Source: Bacteroidales bacterium (GTDB lineage Bacteria; Bacteroidota; Bacteroidia; Bacteroidales; UBA1402). From it: a DNA stretch of 64,000 nt. The notes below the pieces were generated by a model, which saw only the letters and a list, made by a program, of their open reading frames with translations, made no database searches and had not been told where the DNA came from. The position numbers and the translations under genes were made by a program. Positions 1 to 8,000 of this stretch are shown in pieces; position 1 is the stretch's first letter, and each line of letters begins with the position of its first letter. Location of the stretch: assembly GCA_021373135.1 (NCBI GenBank), contig JAJFTH010000003.1, forward strand, positions 248,001 to 312,000, read 5' to 3'.

Positions 1-198
1 AGTCGAATCTCCGGACGGAATGGTTATTTTGGAAATGGATACTTCTCCGTTTTGAGAGGAAGGAAAAATGATCTTTTGTCCGATAGACGTCGTATCCGTT
101 TTTAAAACAGGTTCGATCAGAACGCCCTTATTGTATTGAGCCAAAATATTAAAACAAAAAGTGAAAAGAATGATGAAAGTTAGTGCGGTCTGTTTCAT
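1..198 (-). CDS. Exported cupin-domain protein, partial (C-terminus outside window)
   Basis: The reading frame opens at an ATG (198-196) and runs off the left edge, leaving 66 residues. Residues 1-21 form a signal peptide (Lys, a hydrophobic run, then an LAQ cleavage region). The mature part (EPVLKTDTTSIGQKI, then a strand ending in IPSGDST) resembles the beginning of small cupins, where a Pro-Gly turn precedes the metal-binding histidines. Those histidines would lie beyond the edge, so neither metal binding nor function can be checked. The cupin call is inferred from the strand pattern. Confidence 0.55.
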   Translation of the reverse strand, partial: MKQTALTFIILFTFCFNILAQYNKGVLIEPVLKTDTTSIGQKIIFPSSQNGEVSISKITIPSGDST

Positions 199-267
199 AG
201 CTGTTAAAATTTAATATATTTTTCCGGACATATCTAAACCAAAAGGCCGGTTTTGATTGGAGTCTTT

Positions 268-369
268 ATGAATTCGATTTATCATACCATGATAATTGCT
301 TTTTTCCTTTGTTTTATAATGCATTTTTCGGAATCACAATCCTTATGGGATTCTGTTAATTCGGTGTAA
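268..369 (+). pseudogene. Possible orphan signal-peptide fragment (33 codons)
   Basis: An ATG at 268 begins MNSIYHTMIIAFFLCFIMHF, a plausible signal peptide, followed by about ten polar residues and a TAA at 367-369. It is too short for a normal exported protein. It sits in the 235-base spacer between the cupin gene and a broken lipoprotein gene, so it may be the truncated 5' end of a lost gene. It could equally be chance. Nothing else recognisable was seen between 199 and 433. Confidence 0.2.
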
Positions 370-433
370 ATATATGAATAATATCAGGACTGAAATAAGA
401 TTTATATATTTGTAGTTATCGAAAACTGATGTC

Positions 434-723
434 ATGAAACCTTTTTTTAAAAGTTTGATTTTATACGTTCTATCTCTGACCGCTTTTTCATGCTCTGATG
501 CCAAGTTGTTGCAGAAAGGTTTATCCCAATACAGTGAGCATTTGGGTTATGAATTTACAAGTCCCATTTCAAAAGGCCCAAAAGCTGATTCCTTGGTTGT
601 CATTTTTAACCATTGTTTGACGAAAGTGACCGAAGCGGACATTTTGCACTAAGCTATGACAGCTTGCCATCAGACAGTATCTATACACTTGAAATCTTTA
701 TTAATCAGTCCAACTTTTTGGGG
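434..723 (+). pseudogene. Frameshifted and truncated lipoprotein gene
   Basis: The first frame (434-652) encodes a lipoprotein start, with a hydrophobic stretch then the lipobox LTAFSC, and runs for 72 codons to a stop. From about 613 a second frame continues with protein-like sequence (FDESDRSGHFALSYDS, then YTLEIFINQSNF) and reaches the stop of the convergent gene at 724. The most economical reading is one gene with a +1-type frameshift near 607-630 and a deleted 3' end. A -10-like TATATTTG lies at 405-412, so it may once have been expressed. No family was recognised. Confidence 0.55.
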
Positions 724-1968
724 TCAGATCACAAACCCGGGACTCGTTATATTGTAGGAAATCTCCAATCCATTCAGATAAATACCCGCCACAATATCTG
801 AATTCTTCACTCCTACTTTCAGACTCATGTCTTTAAAGAGATTGTAATAGCCGCTCAAGTCAAATTCATTGTCGGTCCAGAATAAAACTCCCGGCTTTTC
901 AGCGAAGTACTTGTGATTCCTGTTGTAGTAATTGTATTGGTAATGGCTGCCGATATAAAATTTCTGGCTGAAAAAATAAGAGGAAGAAATCTTGGCTCCG
1001 AAATCGAAGATTTTTTCATTCGCAAGACAATACCTATCATCAATTTTGATGCTGTCAATAGATCTGTAGTTGATAAAAGGACTCAGTTTGATACCGAATT
1101 TGTTTGAATCCGATTTAAATAATTGTATTGGAAGAGAAAAGAGATATCCGGACATGTTCTTGGAAAGATACATGCCGGCATTGAAATTGACGGATTTCCT
1201 GATTCCGGTGGAAATCAGAAAACCTACGGACAAATCATTGAATAGGTCCAAACCTAAAGAAAACGAACCGATAAACTTGATGCTCTTATTATAATTATCA
1301 GGATTGAGGATAAATCCGGGTTGGCGGCCAGTGAAATAATATCGGGGTGTTATGGGGCGGATGACTGTCTCATCGAGACTGTCAGGTATTCGGTTCAAAA
1401 AATGGTATGCATGGTTTCTTTCGGCAATATACATGGAATCATTGATATCTGCATGGCGGTAACCTCTGAACAATTCGGAATATTTCTTCTCGGAAAAAGT
1501 GTAGAATTTTCTGTAAGACATCGTGGCGGTGTCCGTTTGTCCCAGTTGTTCGTAAGCATAACCTTCCAGAAAAGGGCTGTCGGAATAAAGATCGATATCC
1601 GGATAAAGATGCCGCATGGTGGAAATATTTTTTAATGCCAGGGTAAAATTTTTGTCCTGAATGGCTTTATTGGCATCGGCATATAATCCGGCAAGTCTAA
1701 AATCAGAGTTCTTCAGCAAAATATTTTTTTCCAATCTTTCCTCAAAAGGATATTTGTATTCCAAATCCTGCAATTCTTTTTGAAAATTCCCGATATTGGT
1801 GGAATCAATCAATTGATTGTTGTAGTTGCGAAGAGTGACGGCCTCAGATTTTAAAACATACTCATATTGCCTTTTGGGTGTATTGTATATGATATTTTCG
1901 GGCTTGAACCCGACACAACCGGATGTAAGGAATATGATACAGAAATATATACAGCTTTTCAAGTACAT
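724..1968 (-). CDS. Lipoprotein with helical N-terminal half and outer-membrane barrel-like C-terminal half
   Basis: This is a 414-residue protein. Its N-terminus has a hydrophobic segment and lipobox LTSGC (Cys18), so it is probably lipid-anchored. Residues about 40-170 are charged and helical, with a TPR-like stretch around YEQLGQTDTATMSYRKFY. From about residue 205 to the end the sequence alternates aromatic, Gly and polar residues in short strands typical of an outer-membrane beta-barrel or DUF3575-like protein, and ends on a hydrophobic residue. No specific family was recognised. It is convergent with the broken lipoprotein gene, whose remnant ends at this gene's stop codon. Confidence 0.6.
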   Translation of the reverse strand: MYLKSCIYFCIIFLTSGCVGFKPENIIYNTPKRQYEYVLKSEAVTLRNYNNQLIDSTNIGNFQKELQDLEYKYPFEERLEKNILLKNSDFRLAGLYADANKAIQDKNFTLALKNISTMRHLYPDIDLYSDSPFLEGYAYEQLGQTDTATMSYRKFYTFSEKKYSELFRGYRHADINDSMYIAERNHAYHFLNRIPDSLDETVIRPITPRYYFTGRQPGFILNPDNYNKSIKFIGSFSLGLDLFNDLSVGFLISTGIRKSVNFNAGMYLSKNMSGYLFSLPIQLFKSDSNKFGIKLSPFINYRSIDSIKIDDRYCLANEKIFDFGAKISSSYFFSQKFYIGSHYQYNYYNRNHKYFAEKPGVLFWTDNEFDLSGYYNLFKDMSLKVGVKNSDIVAGIYLNGLEISYNITSPGFVI

Positions 1969-2182
1969 AGATTTATTTTAACGGCAAGTAAAAATACATG
2001 ATATTTTCTAAAATGTAAAATCTATCAGATGATATGGTGCCGTTCCTTGTCAGAGGCCCTGCATTCCATTTTGATGGATACAAGTTTTGGCTCGAAATGA
2101 AAGGAAGTATCTAAAAAAATTGTAAGTTTGTTTTCTCCAGATACGGTCATTATCCGTCTGCACCTGTAAAATTGAGTGAGCC

Positions 2183-3445
2183 ATGATTAAACATCAGTTT
2201 TTCACCATCGTCCTTTTGCTTGTTTCGGCTACAATCGCCGTTCAAGCTCAGGTATTTAGAACCGGCAGTCATAGCGAACAAATCCGCAGCCTAACGGTCT
2301 ATCCAAACGGCAATTGGTCTGCTGTTCCTGTCATTCAGATGGGGCCTGACCATTTTATCGAAATTTCCTTTGATGAGCTTTCGCATGATTATAAACGATA
2401 TGCCTACAAAGTCATCCATTGTAATGCAGACTGGACAGAGTCGGACATGAATGTGCTGGAATATTTAGACGGTTTTTCAGAAAATGACATTGAAGCCGGC
2501 GAAGAATCTGTGAGCACTTTGACGCTTTATACACACTATCAATTTTCTTTACCCAACGAAAATGTAGGCCTGAAGCTTTCCGGTAATTATGCTGTAACGG
2601 TGTTTGACAGGGATGGATCGGGTGAAGCATTGTTAACCGCCTGCTTCATGGTCGTCGAAAACAAAGTATCCATCGAAGGAAGTGCGACTGCCACGACAGA
2701 TATCGATTACAAACAATCTGACCAGCAACTGAATTTTGATATTAAAACGCTTGGAATGAACATACAACAACCTTTGGATGAACTGAAAGTTGTTGTGCGT
2801 CAAAACAATCGTTTGGACAATGAAGTCCGAAATATTGCCCCTTTGATGATTGGTCCCGGACTTATACGTTATGAACATAACAAGGATCTGATCTTTGAAG
2901 GTGGCAACGAATACAGAAGGTTTGAAATGACGACTTTCAAATATTCAGGCATTGGAGTTAACAAGATTGAATATTTCAATCCATATTATCATGTTGAACT
3001 GATACCATCAGAACTACGAATCATGGGTTATGTTTTTGACAAGGATCAGAATGGTCGTTTTCTCATTCACAGTCAGGAAGCAACGGATGACCTGACCGGT
3101 TCTGATTATTATTTGGTGCATTTCACTTTTCCGATGGAAAAGCCCTTTTTGGATGGTGCCATCTTCCTGAACGGAGATTTAACTGAAAATCGTTTGGATA
3201 CAAAGACTAAAATGATATACAACTTTGAACACAAAGCCTATGAAAAGGATCTTTTGCTAAAACAGGGTGCTTATAATTACCAATACTTATACAGGCCAAA
3301 CAAGACCAACAAAGCCACCACCCTTCCCTTGGAAGGCTCGTATTGGGAAACGGAAAATGAGTATCAGGTGTATGTCTATTATAGACCCATAGGAGAAAGA
3401 TACGACAGATTGATCGGTTTTAAGCAGATTCAGACGGCCTTTTGA
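2183..3445 (+). CDS. Type IX secretion system plug-like protein (DUF5103)
   Basis: This is a 420-residue exported protein with a clean signal peptide (cleavage near AVQAQ, residues 19-23). The mature part matches the Bacteroidetes DUF5103 family: an N-terminal beta domain with YPNGNWSAVPVIQMG and a YKVIHCNADWTESD motif, then a second beta-sandwich ending in YRPIGERYDRLIGF. Members of this family were described as the periplasmic plug that seals the type IX secretion channel. No other T9SS component lies in this window, so its assignment to a functional T9SS here is inferred. The gene is monocistronic, with about 210 bases upstream that show nothing definite. Confidence 0.8.
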   Translation: MIKHQFFTIVLLLVSATIAVQAQVFRTGSHSEQIRSLTVYPNGNWSAVPVIQMGPDHFIEISFDELSHDYKRYAYKVIHCNADWTESDMNVLEYLDGFSENDIEAGEESVSTLTLYTHYQFSLPNENVGLKLSGNYAVTVFDRDGSGEALLTACFMVVENKVSIEGSATATTDIDYKQSDQQLNFDIKTLGMNIQQPLDELKVVVRQNNRLDNEVRNIAPLMIGPGLIRYEHNKDLIFEGGNEYRRFEMTTFKYSGIGVNKIEYFNPYYHVELIPSELRIMGYVFDKDQNGRFLIHSQEATDDLTGSDYYLVHFTFPMEKPFLDGAIFLNGDLTENRLDTKTKMIYNFEHKAYEKDLLLKQGAYNYQYLYRPNKTNKATTLPLEGSYWETENEYQVYVYYRPIGERYDRLIGFKQIQTAF

Positions 3446-3469
3446 GTTTTGTCTGATTTTCAAAAAAGA

Positions 3470-3931
3470 TTATTGCAGCTTGAATCTCATACGCCAACAG
3501 CCTTCCTTGAAATCATGGCTTAAAATGATGAAATGACCGATTTCAGAAGTGTTGTCAACGTGTTGTCCGATACAGGCGCAAACATCATAATTCCCGATCC
3601 TGACCAATCGCAAAGGGTCTTCTGTGCCTTCCGGCAATTTGCTGAGGTCGACGATTTTGGCGGCATCTTGAAGAGAAACAAATTCATAAGTCACAGGCAG
3701 ATGTCGGTCTATCACCTCATTCACACGGCGTTCTATTTCTGCAACCTGTTCTTTCGTCGGAACTTGTTTCAATTCATAATCGAGTTTGGATTTTTTTCTT
3801 TCGATATGGGCATTTTTTGAGCGGCTGCAGCCAAACATTTGCACCATGGTTTGGTTTAAAATATGTTCAGCAGTGTGCATCGGAGGAAATTCAATTTTAT
3901 GATGGTCATTTAATACATGTTCATTCATCAT
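3470..3931 (-). CDS. Alanyl-tRNA editing protein (AlaX-like)
   Basis: This protein of about 153 residues has the second additional domain of alanyl/threonyl-tRNA synthetases, which hydrolyses mischarged tRNA. The zinc-binding residues are visible: HTAEH (residues 19-23) and CACIGQH (Cys120, His124). I chose the ATG at 3931, because the longer frame back to 4060 would overlap the upstream gene and adds sequence unlike the family. It follows the GH109-like gene by 49 bases and is convergent with the plug gene. It is a compact free-standing editing factor; the exact substrate (Ser- or Gly-tRNA-Ala) cannot be read from sequence. Confidence 0.75.
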   Translation of the reverse strand: MMNEHVLNDHHKIEFPPMHTAEHILNQTMVQMFGCSRSKNAHIERKKSKLDYELKQVPTKEQVAEIERRVNEVIDRHLPVTYEFVSLQDAAKIVDLSKLPEGTEDPLRLVRIGNYDVCACIGQHVDNTSEIGHFIILSHDFKEGCWRMRFKLQ

Positions 3932-3980
3932 TATTTCAGCTATTACAATTTTACCAAAAATGTTTCCAATCAAATTCCTG

Positions 3981-5279
3981 TCAAAGGTCAAAAAATGAAA
4001 GTCCTTTCGATTCATTCCACAATCCACGTGTAAAGTCAGGTATTTCAACAGGTTCACCATTGTTTAGAACAGACATTTGACTCAAGGCAACCATAGAAGA
4101 CCATTCGGCAGCATCGTAAACGTCCAGATCGAGGGGCAACCCATTCCTCAGACAAAAGATGATGCGTGAATCCATCATATAATCCATCGCTCTTTCTTTG
4201 CAAAGGGCTATAGCCTTTTTACCCATTTCTTTCGCAAAAGGATGCTCATATTCCATTAATAAGGATTTAAGCTCTTTTTGTTTCAAAGGCTTATTGGCAT
4301 TCGGACTCAATGCTATTTGGCTTTTTGGGTATTTCTGGGCAAAGCCTTTTGTACCACTAATCAGATGAACCCGGCTGTACGGCCGTGGACTGGTTATATC
4401 ATGTTGAATCACCATCGTTTTGCCCTTTTCTGTTTTTATGATGGTGGTATTCATATCGCCTTGTTTGTATTCCTGCATGGCTTCCGGTGATTTTTCTCCA
4501 AATTTTTCTATGGCATATTGTGTCAGACCAGCTTGTTTGGTTGAGACGGATACCAGATAGTTCATCTTGTCACCACGATGTATATTCATTATTTGACATA
4601 TTGGGCCAAGGCCATGAGTCGGGTATGGATTCCCGGTATGGTTGGTAATGAATTTCCGTTGCCAGTTGTCATAGAACCCACTTTCCGGGTCTCTGGTGAA
4701 ATTCTTTTCCCTAAGGTCATGGATATACGCACCTTCCGCATGCATGATTTCACCAAAAAGGCCTTGCTGAGCCATGTTTAGCGTTGCCAATTCGAAAAAG
4801 TCATAGCAGCAGTTCTCAAGCATGATGCAGTGCCGTTGTTTCCTTTCCGCGGTGTCGACCAATTGCCAACATTGTTCTATTGTCATTGCTGCCGGCACCT
4901 CAATAGCTGCGTGTTTGTAATGCTCCATGGCATAAACGGCAATCTGGGTATGACTCTGCCAATCCGTGCATATATAGACCAGGTCTATATCGTTTCGGTC
5001 GCACAATTGCATCCAGGCATTTTGCCCTGAATAACTTGAGGCTACAGCAACATGGTTTTTTCGTAATATTTTTTGAGAATTTTCTATATTCTGAGGTATC
5101 ATATCACATAGAGCCATTATTTCCACACCTTCTATGTGTATCAGACGATTTAACGCCCGATAGCCTCTTGCTCCCAATCCGATGATTCCTATACGAACAT
5201 TTTCTATAGGTTTACAGGCGAGGCTCAACACACTTTTTTGTCCTTGTGGACGGGGTTCTTGTTTGGTTTCCAACATCAT
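3981..5279 (-). CDS. GH109-like Gfo/Idh/MocA family protein, cytoplasmic form
   Basis: This 432-residue protein has an N-terminal Rossmann fold (GIIGLG, residues 31-36) and the family hallmarks MLENCCYDFFELATLNM, YPTHGLGPICQ and IHRGDKMNYL. These match GH109, whose characterised members use a tightly bound NAD to remove alpha-N-acetylgalactosamine by an oxidation-elimination route. The C-terminus ends with VEIPDFTRGLW, also conserved. There is no signal peptide, unlike the homologue at 6523-7905. Substrate specificity is unproven. It is transcribed divergently from the thioredoxin-like gene, with a 206-base spacer. Confidence 0.8.
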   Translation of the reverse strand: MMLETKQEPRPQGQKSVLSLACKPIENVRIGIIGLGARGYRALNRLIHIEGVEIMALCDMIPQNIENSQKILRKNHVAVASSYSGQNAWMQLCDRNDIDLVYICTDWQSHTQIAVYAMEHYKHAAIEVPAAMTIEQCWQLVDTAERKQRHCIMLENCCYDFFELATLNMAQQGLFGEIMHAEGAYIHDLREKNFTRDPESGFYDNWQRKFITNHTGNPYPTHGLGPICQIMNIHRGDKMNYLVSVSTKQAGLTQYAIEKFGEKSPEAMQEYKQGDMNTTIIKTEKGKTMVIQHDITSPRPYSRVHLISGTKGFAQKYPKSQIALSPNANKPLKQKELKSLLMEYEHPFAKEMGKKAIALCKERAMDYMMDSRIIFCLRNGLPLDLDVYDAAEWSSMVALSQMSVLNNGEPVEIPDFTRGLWNESKGLSFFDL

Positions 5280-5485
5280 TTAAAACTAATTCATCTTTTT
5301 GAGCCTGACTTTCATTGATATACCTTTGAAATCTGTCATGTTATAAAAGGCTTAACCACAAATATGCAAAAATAGACTTTTTTACACATAAAATAAAGTG
5401 ATGGCTATCAGATTATATTTTTTTTGGAAAAGCTATTTTTTTTTGACAACAGTGTTATATTTGTATAAATTTTATAACCTCAAGC

Positions 5486-6472
5486 ATGAAATCAACCTAC
5501 AAAACTTTACTGTTGGTCATCGCCGCGTTTGGCCTTTTTTCCTTCAGTCAGCCACCGTATTACAGAATCCACGGTAAAATCAATGTGGATGGAGAAACCG
5601 TATACCTGAAAGGTTTCCACAACAAAATGTTTTATAACATCGACTCTACCAAAATCGTAAATGGTGAGTTCGTTTTTACCGGAAGTGTTCAACATCCAGA
5701 CTTGTATGGATTAAGTTTGAAAAGGGATGATGCCAATCCATACTACATTTTCGTGGAAAACAGTCGGATACAGGTGGAAATTGATACGAACAACAAGAAC
5801 TCAGCCAATATCACAGGCTCAGCAGCCAATGACTTTTTTGTACAATATCATAATAAGAAAGGATTAAAAATCGACTCTTTGATCAAGACTAATCCTGCTT
5901 CTTCGGTTGTTGCCTATCTATTATACCGTGAGTTCGCTACGGATATGTCAGGCTCTGAAATTGAAGCCCATTTGGCTTTATTTGATCCATCTTTGAATGA
6001 CCTTTCGTATATCAAGGAGTTGAAAGCTGCCGCAATCGTCAAGAAGAATGTGGATGTGGGAAATCCAGCCCCTGATTTCACCGGTATGACACCTGAAGGA
6101 AAAAACGTCAAACTGTCAGACCATTTTGGAAATTACCTCCTGCTTGATTTCTGGGCTTCCTGGTGTGGACCTTGCAGAAAAGAAAACCCCAACGTTCTGA
6201 AAGCATATAATAAATACAAATCCCAGGGTTTTTCCGTTTTCGGTGTTTCGTTGGACAGGAACAAGGAAGCCTGGATGAATGCCTTAGCCAAAGATAGTTT
6301 GACATGGGTTAACGTTTCCGACCTCAAATTCTGGGATAGTGCTCCAGCCAAGCTTTACAATATCAGCAAAATACCTTCAAATGTATTAATAGATCCATCG
6401 GGCAAAATTGCTGCCAGAAATCTTCGTGGTGAAGATTTAGTGAAAAAGCTGGTGGAAATTTATGGAAAATAA
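5486..6472 (+). CDS. DUF4369/TlpA-like thiol-disulfide protein
   Basis: This is a 328-residue exported protein. A signal peptide is followed by a DUF4369 beta domain (residues about 25-120), a short helical linker and a thioredoxin/AhpC-type domain from about residue 190. The redox motif is WCGPC with Cys227 and Cys230, and the cis-proline loop is KIPSN. Such proteins are periplasmic and usually reduce or shuffle disulfides of exported proteins. A TATATTTG -10 element lies just upstream. It sits 50 bases ahead of the exported GH109-like gene, so the two may be co-transcribed; a role in folding that enzyme is conjecture. Confidence 0.85.
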   Translation: MKSTYKTLLLVIAAFGLFSFSQPPYYRIHGKINVDGETVYLKGFHNKMFYNIDSTKIVNGEFVFTGSVQHPDLYGLSLKRDDANPYYIFVENSRIQVEIDTNNKNSANITGSAANDFFVQYHNKKGLKIDSLIKTNPASSVVAYLLYREFATDMSGSEIEAHLALFDPSLNDLSYIKELKAAAIVKKNVDVGNPAPDFTGMTPEGKNVKLSDHFGNYLLLDFWASWCGPCRKENPNVLKAYNKYKSQGFSVFGVSLDRNKEAWMNALAKDSLTWVNVSDLKFWDSAPAKLYNISKIPSNVLIDPSGKIAARNLRGEDLVKKLVEIYGK

Positions 6473-6522
6473 AAACAAAAGAACAACTATACCGATTTTA
6501 ACCAATTAAAATACTACCATTT

Positions 6523-7905
6523 ATGAAGAAAAATATCATTATAAGGATATTGATCGGGTGCTTTATGTTTGCAGGAGTAAATGCTTCCGCTCAAATGATA
6601 AAGACGTCTGTACCGGTTCGTCCTGAAGGTCAGCAGGATGTATTGGCTCTGGCTTGCGAACCGATTCCAACCGTTCGTGTGGCATTTATAGGTTTAGGTA
6701 TGCGTGGGCCCGGAGCTGTAGAAGCGATGACGTATATTCCCGGTGTTGAGATTATCGCTCTTTGCGATGTTTTGGAAGCAAACACAAAAAAGGTCAACGA
6801 AATGTTGGTGAAAAGAGGCTTTCCAAAAGCCAAAGAATTTTACGGAGACACTACTGTTTGGCGCAAGGTGACAGCTCTTAAAGATGTAGACCTGATCTAT
6901 GTGGCAACCGATTGGATACACCATGCCACCATTGGTGTTCAGGCTATGAAAGACGGCAAACATGTCGCTATCGAAGTCCCTTCAGCTACGAGTTTGGATG
7001 AAATCTGGGCGTTGATCAATACTTCGGAACAGACCAGAAAGCACTGCATGATGCTTGAAAACTGTGTCTATGATTTCTTTGAACTGACTACTCTGAATAT
7101 GGTACAGCAAGGTTTGCTGGGTGAAGTTTTCCACGGGGAAGGTGCTTATATCCATTGCCTTCAATCTTATTGGCCTAAATATTGGAACAATTGGAGGTTG
7201 GATTTTAACCGCAAACATCGTGGCGATGTTTACCCGACCCATGGCTTGGGACCAATTTGTCAGGCTATGAACATTCATCGCGGAGACAAGTTGAATTATC
7301 TGGTTTCCATGGATACCAGGCCCATCAGCAATCCTGCTTACATTAAAGATAAGACAGGAGAAGATGCCAAAGACTTCAGAAATGGAGAACACACCATGAC
7401 CATGATTTATACGGAAAAACAGAAATCCATCCTGATTGAACACAACATCGCTTCTCCCCGTCCCTATAGCCGCATGTATCAACTAACCGGTACCAAGGGC
7501 TTTGCCAATAAATATCCGGTAGAAGGATTGGCCATAGATAAAAAAGATGTTGGAGGAGATGTCGCTCCAAAAAGTATTGAAGACTTCAGTGCCCATGACT
7601 TTATGCCAGAAAAGGTAAAAGAAGCGTTGATGAATAAATACAAGAATCCCATTGCTGCCGATATCGAAGATTTGGCCAAGAAAGTTGGTGGCCATGGTGG
7701 TATGGATTTCATCTTGAATTATCGTTTGATCCATTGTCTTCAAAAAGGTCTGCCATTGGACATGGATGTTTATGACCTGGCTGAATGGTGTTGCCTGATA
7801 CCTTTGTCGGAAATATCACTTGACAATCATTCCATGCCAGTAGAAATTCCGGATTTCACACGTGGAGGATGGAATAAGTTGAATGGTTTGAATTTTGCCA
7901 AATAA
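6523..7905 (+). CDS. GH109-like glycosidase, exported form
   Basis: This 460-residue protein carries a signal peptide (residues 1-24, ending ASAQ), so it is exported. The Rossmann motif is FIGLGMRG (residues 55-62). The GH109 signatures MLENCVYDFFELTTLNM, YPTHGLGPICQAM and VEIPDFTRGGW are all present. It is a paralogue of the protein at 3981-5279, with an insertion near residues 345-390. In gut Bacteroidetes this family is linked to mucin or blood-group GalNAc removal, but here the substrate is unknown. It probably follows the thioredoxin-like gene in one transcript and ends at a strong terminator (7926-7966). Confidence 0.82.
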   Translation: MKKNIIIRILIGCFMFAGVNASAQMIKTSVPVRPEGQQDVLALACEPIPTVRVAFIGLGMRGPGAVEAMTYIPGVEIIALCDVLEANTKKVNEMLVKRGFPKAKEFYGDTTVWRKVTALKDVDLIYVATDWIHHATIGVQAMKDGKHVAIEVPSATSLDEIWALINTSEQTRKHCMMLENCVYDFFELTTLNMVQQGLLGEVFHGEGAYIHCLQSYWPKYWNNWRLDFNRKHRGDVYPTHGLGPICQAMNIHRGDKLNYLVSMDTRPISNPAYIKDKTGEDAKDFRNGEHTMTMIYTEKQKSILIEHNIASPRPYSRMYQLTGTKGFANKYPVEGLAIDKKDVGGDVAPKSIEDFSAHDFMPEKVKEALMNKYKNPIAADIEDLAKKVGGHGGMDFILNYRLIHCLQKGLPLDMDVYDLAEWCCLIPLSEISLDNHSMPVEIPDFTRGGWNKLNGLNFAK

Positions 7906-7925
7906 GACAATCAAATCCAAAACAA

Positions 7926-7966
7926 AAGAGATACTGTTTTAAAATCCAAATAAAACAGTATCTCTT
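7926..7966. terminator. Strong bidirectional terminator hairpin
   Basis: A perfect 16-base-pair inverted repeat (AAGAGATACTGTTTTA and its complement) with a 9-base loop lies between the convergent GH109-like gene and the acyl-CoA ligase gene. Its A/T-rich ends give a short U run in both directions. Confidence 0.85.
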
Positions 7967-8000
7967 AATTAGGGAATTATTTGACAAATGAGAAACGACT

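Noticed and set aside
3932-4060. N-terminal extension of the AlaX-like protein
   Set aside because: The extra 43 codons overlap the GH109-like gene and are not family-like.
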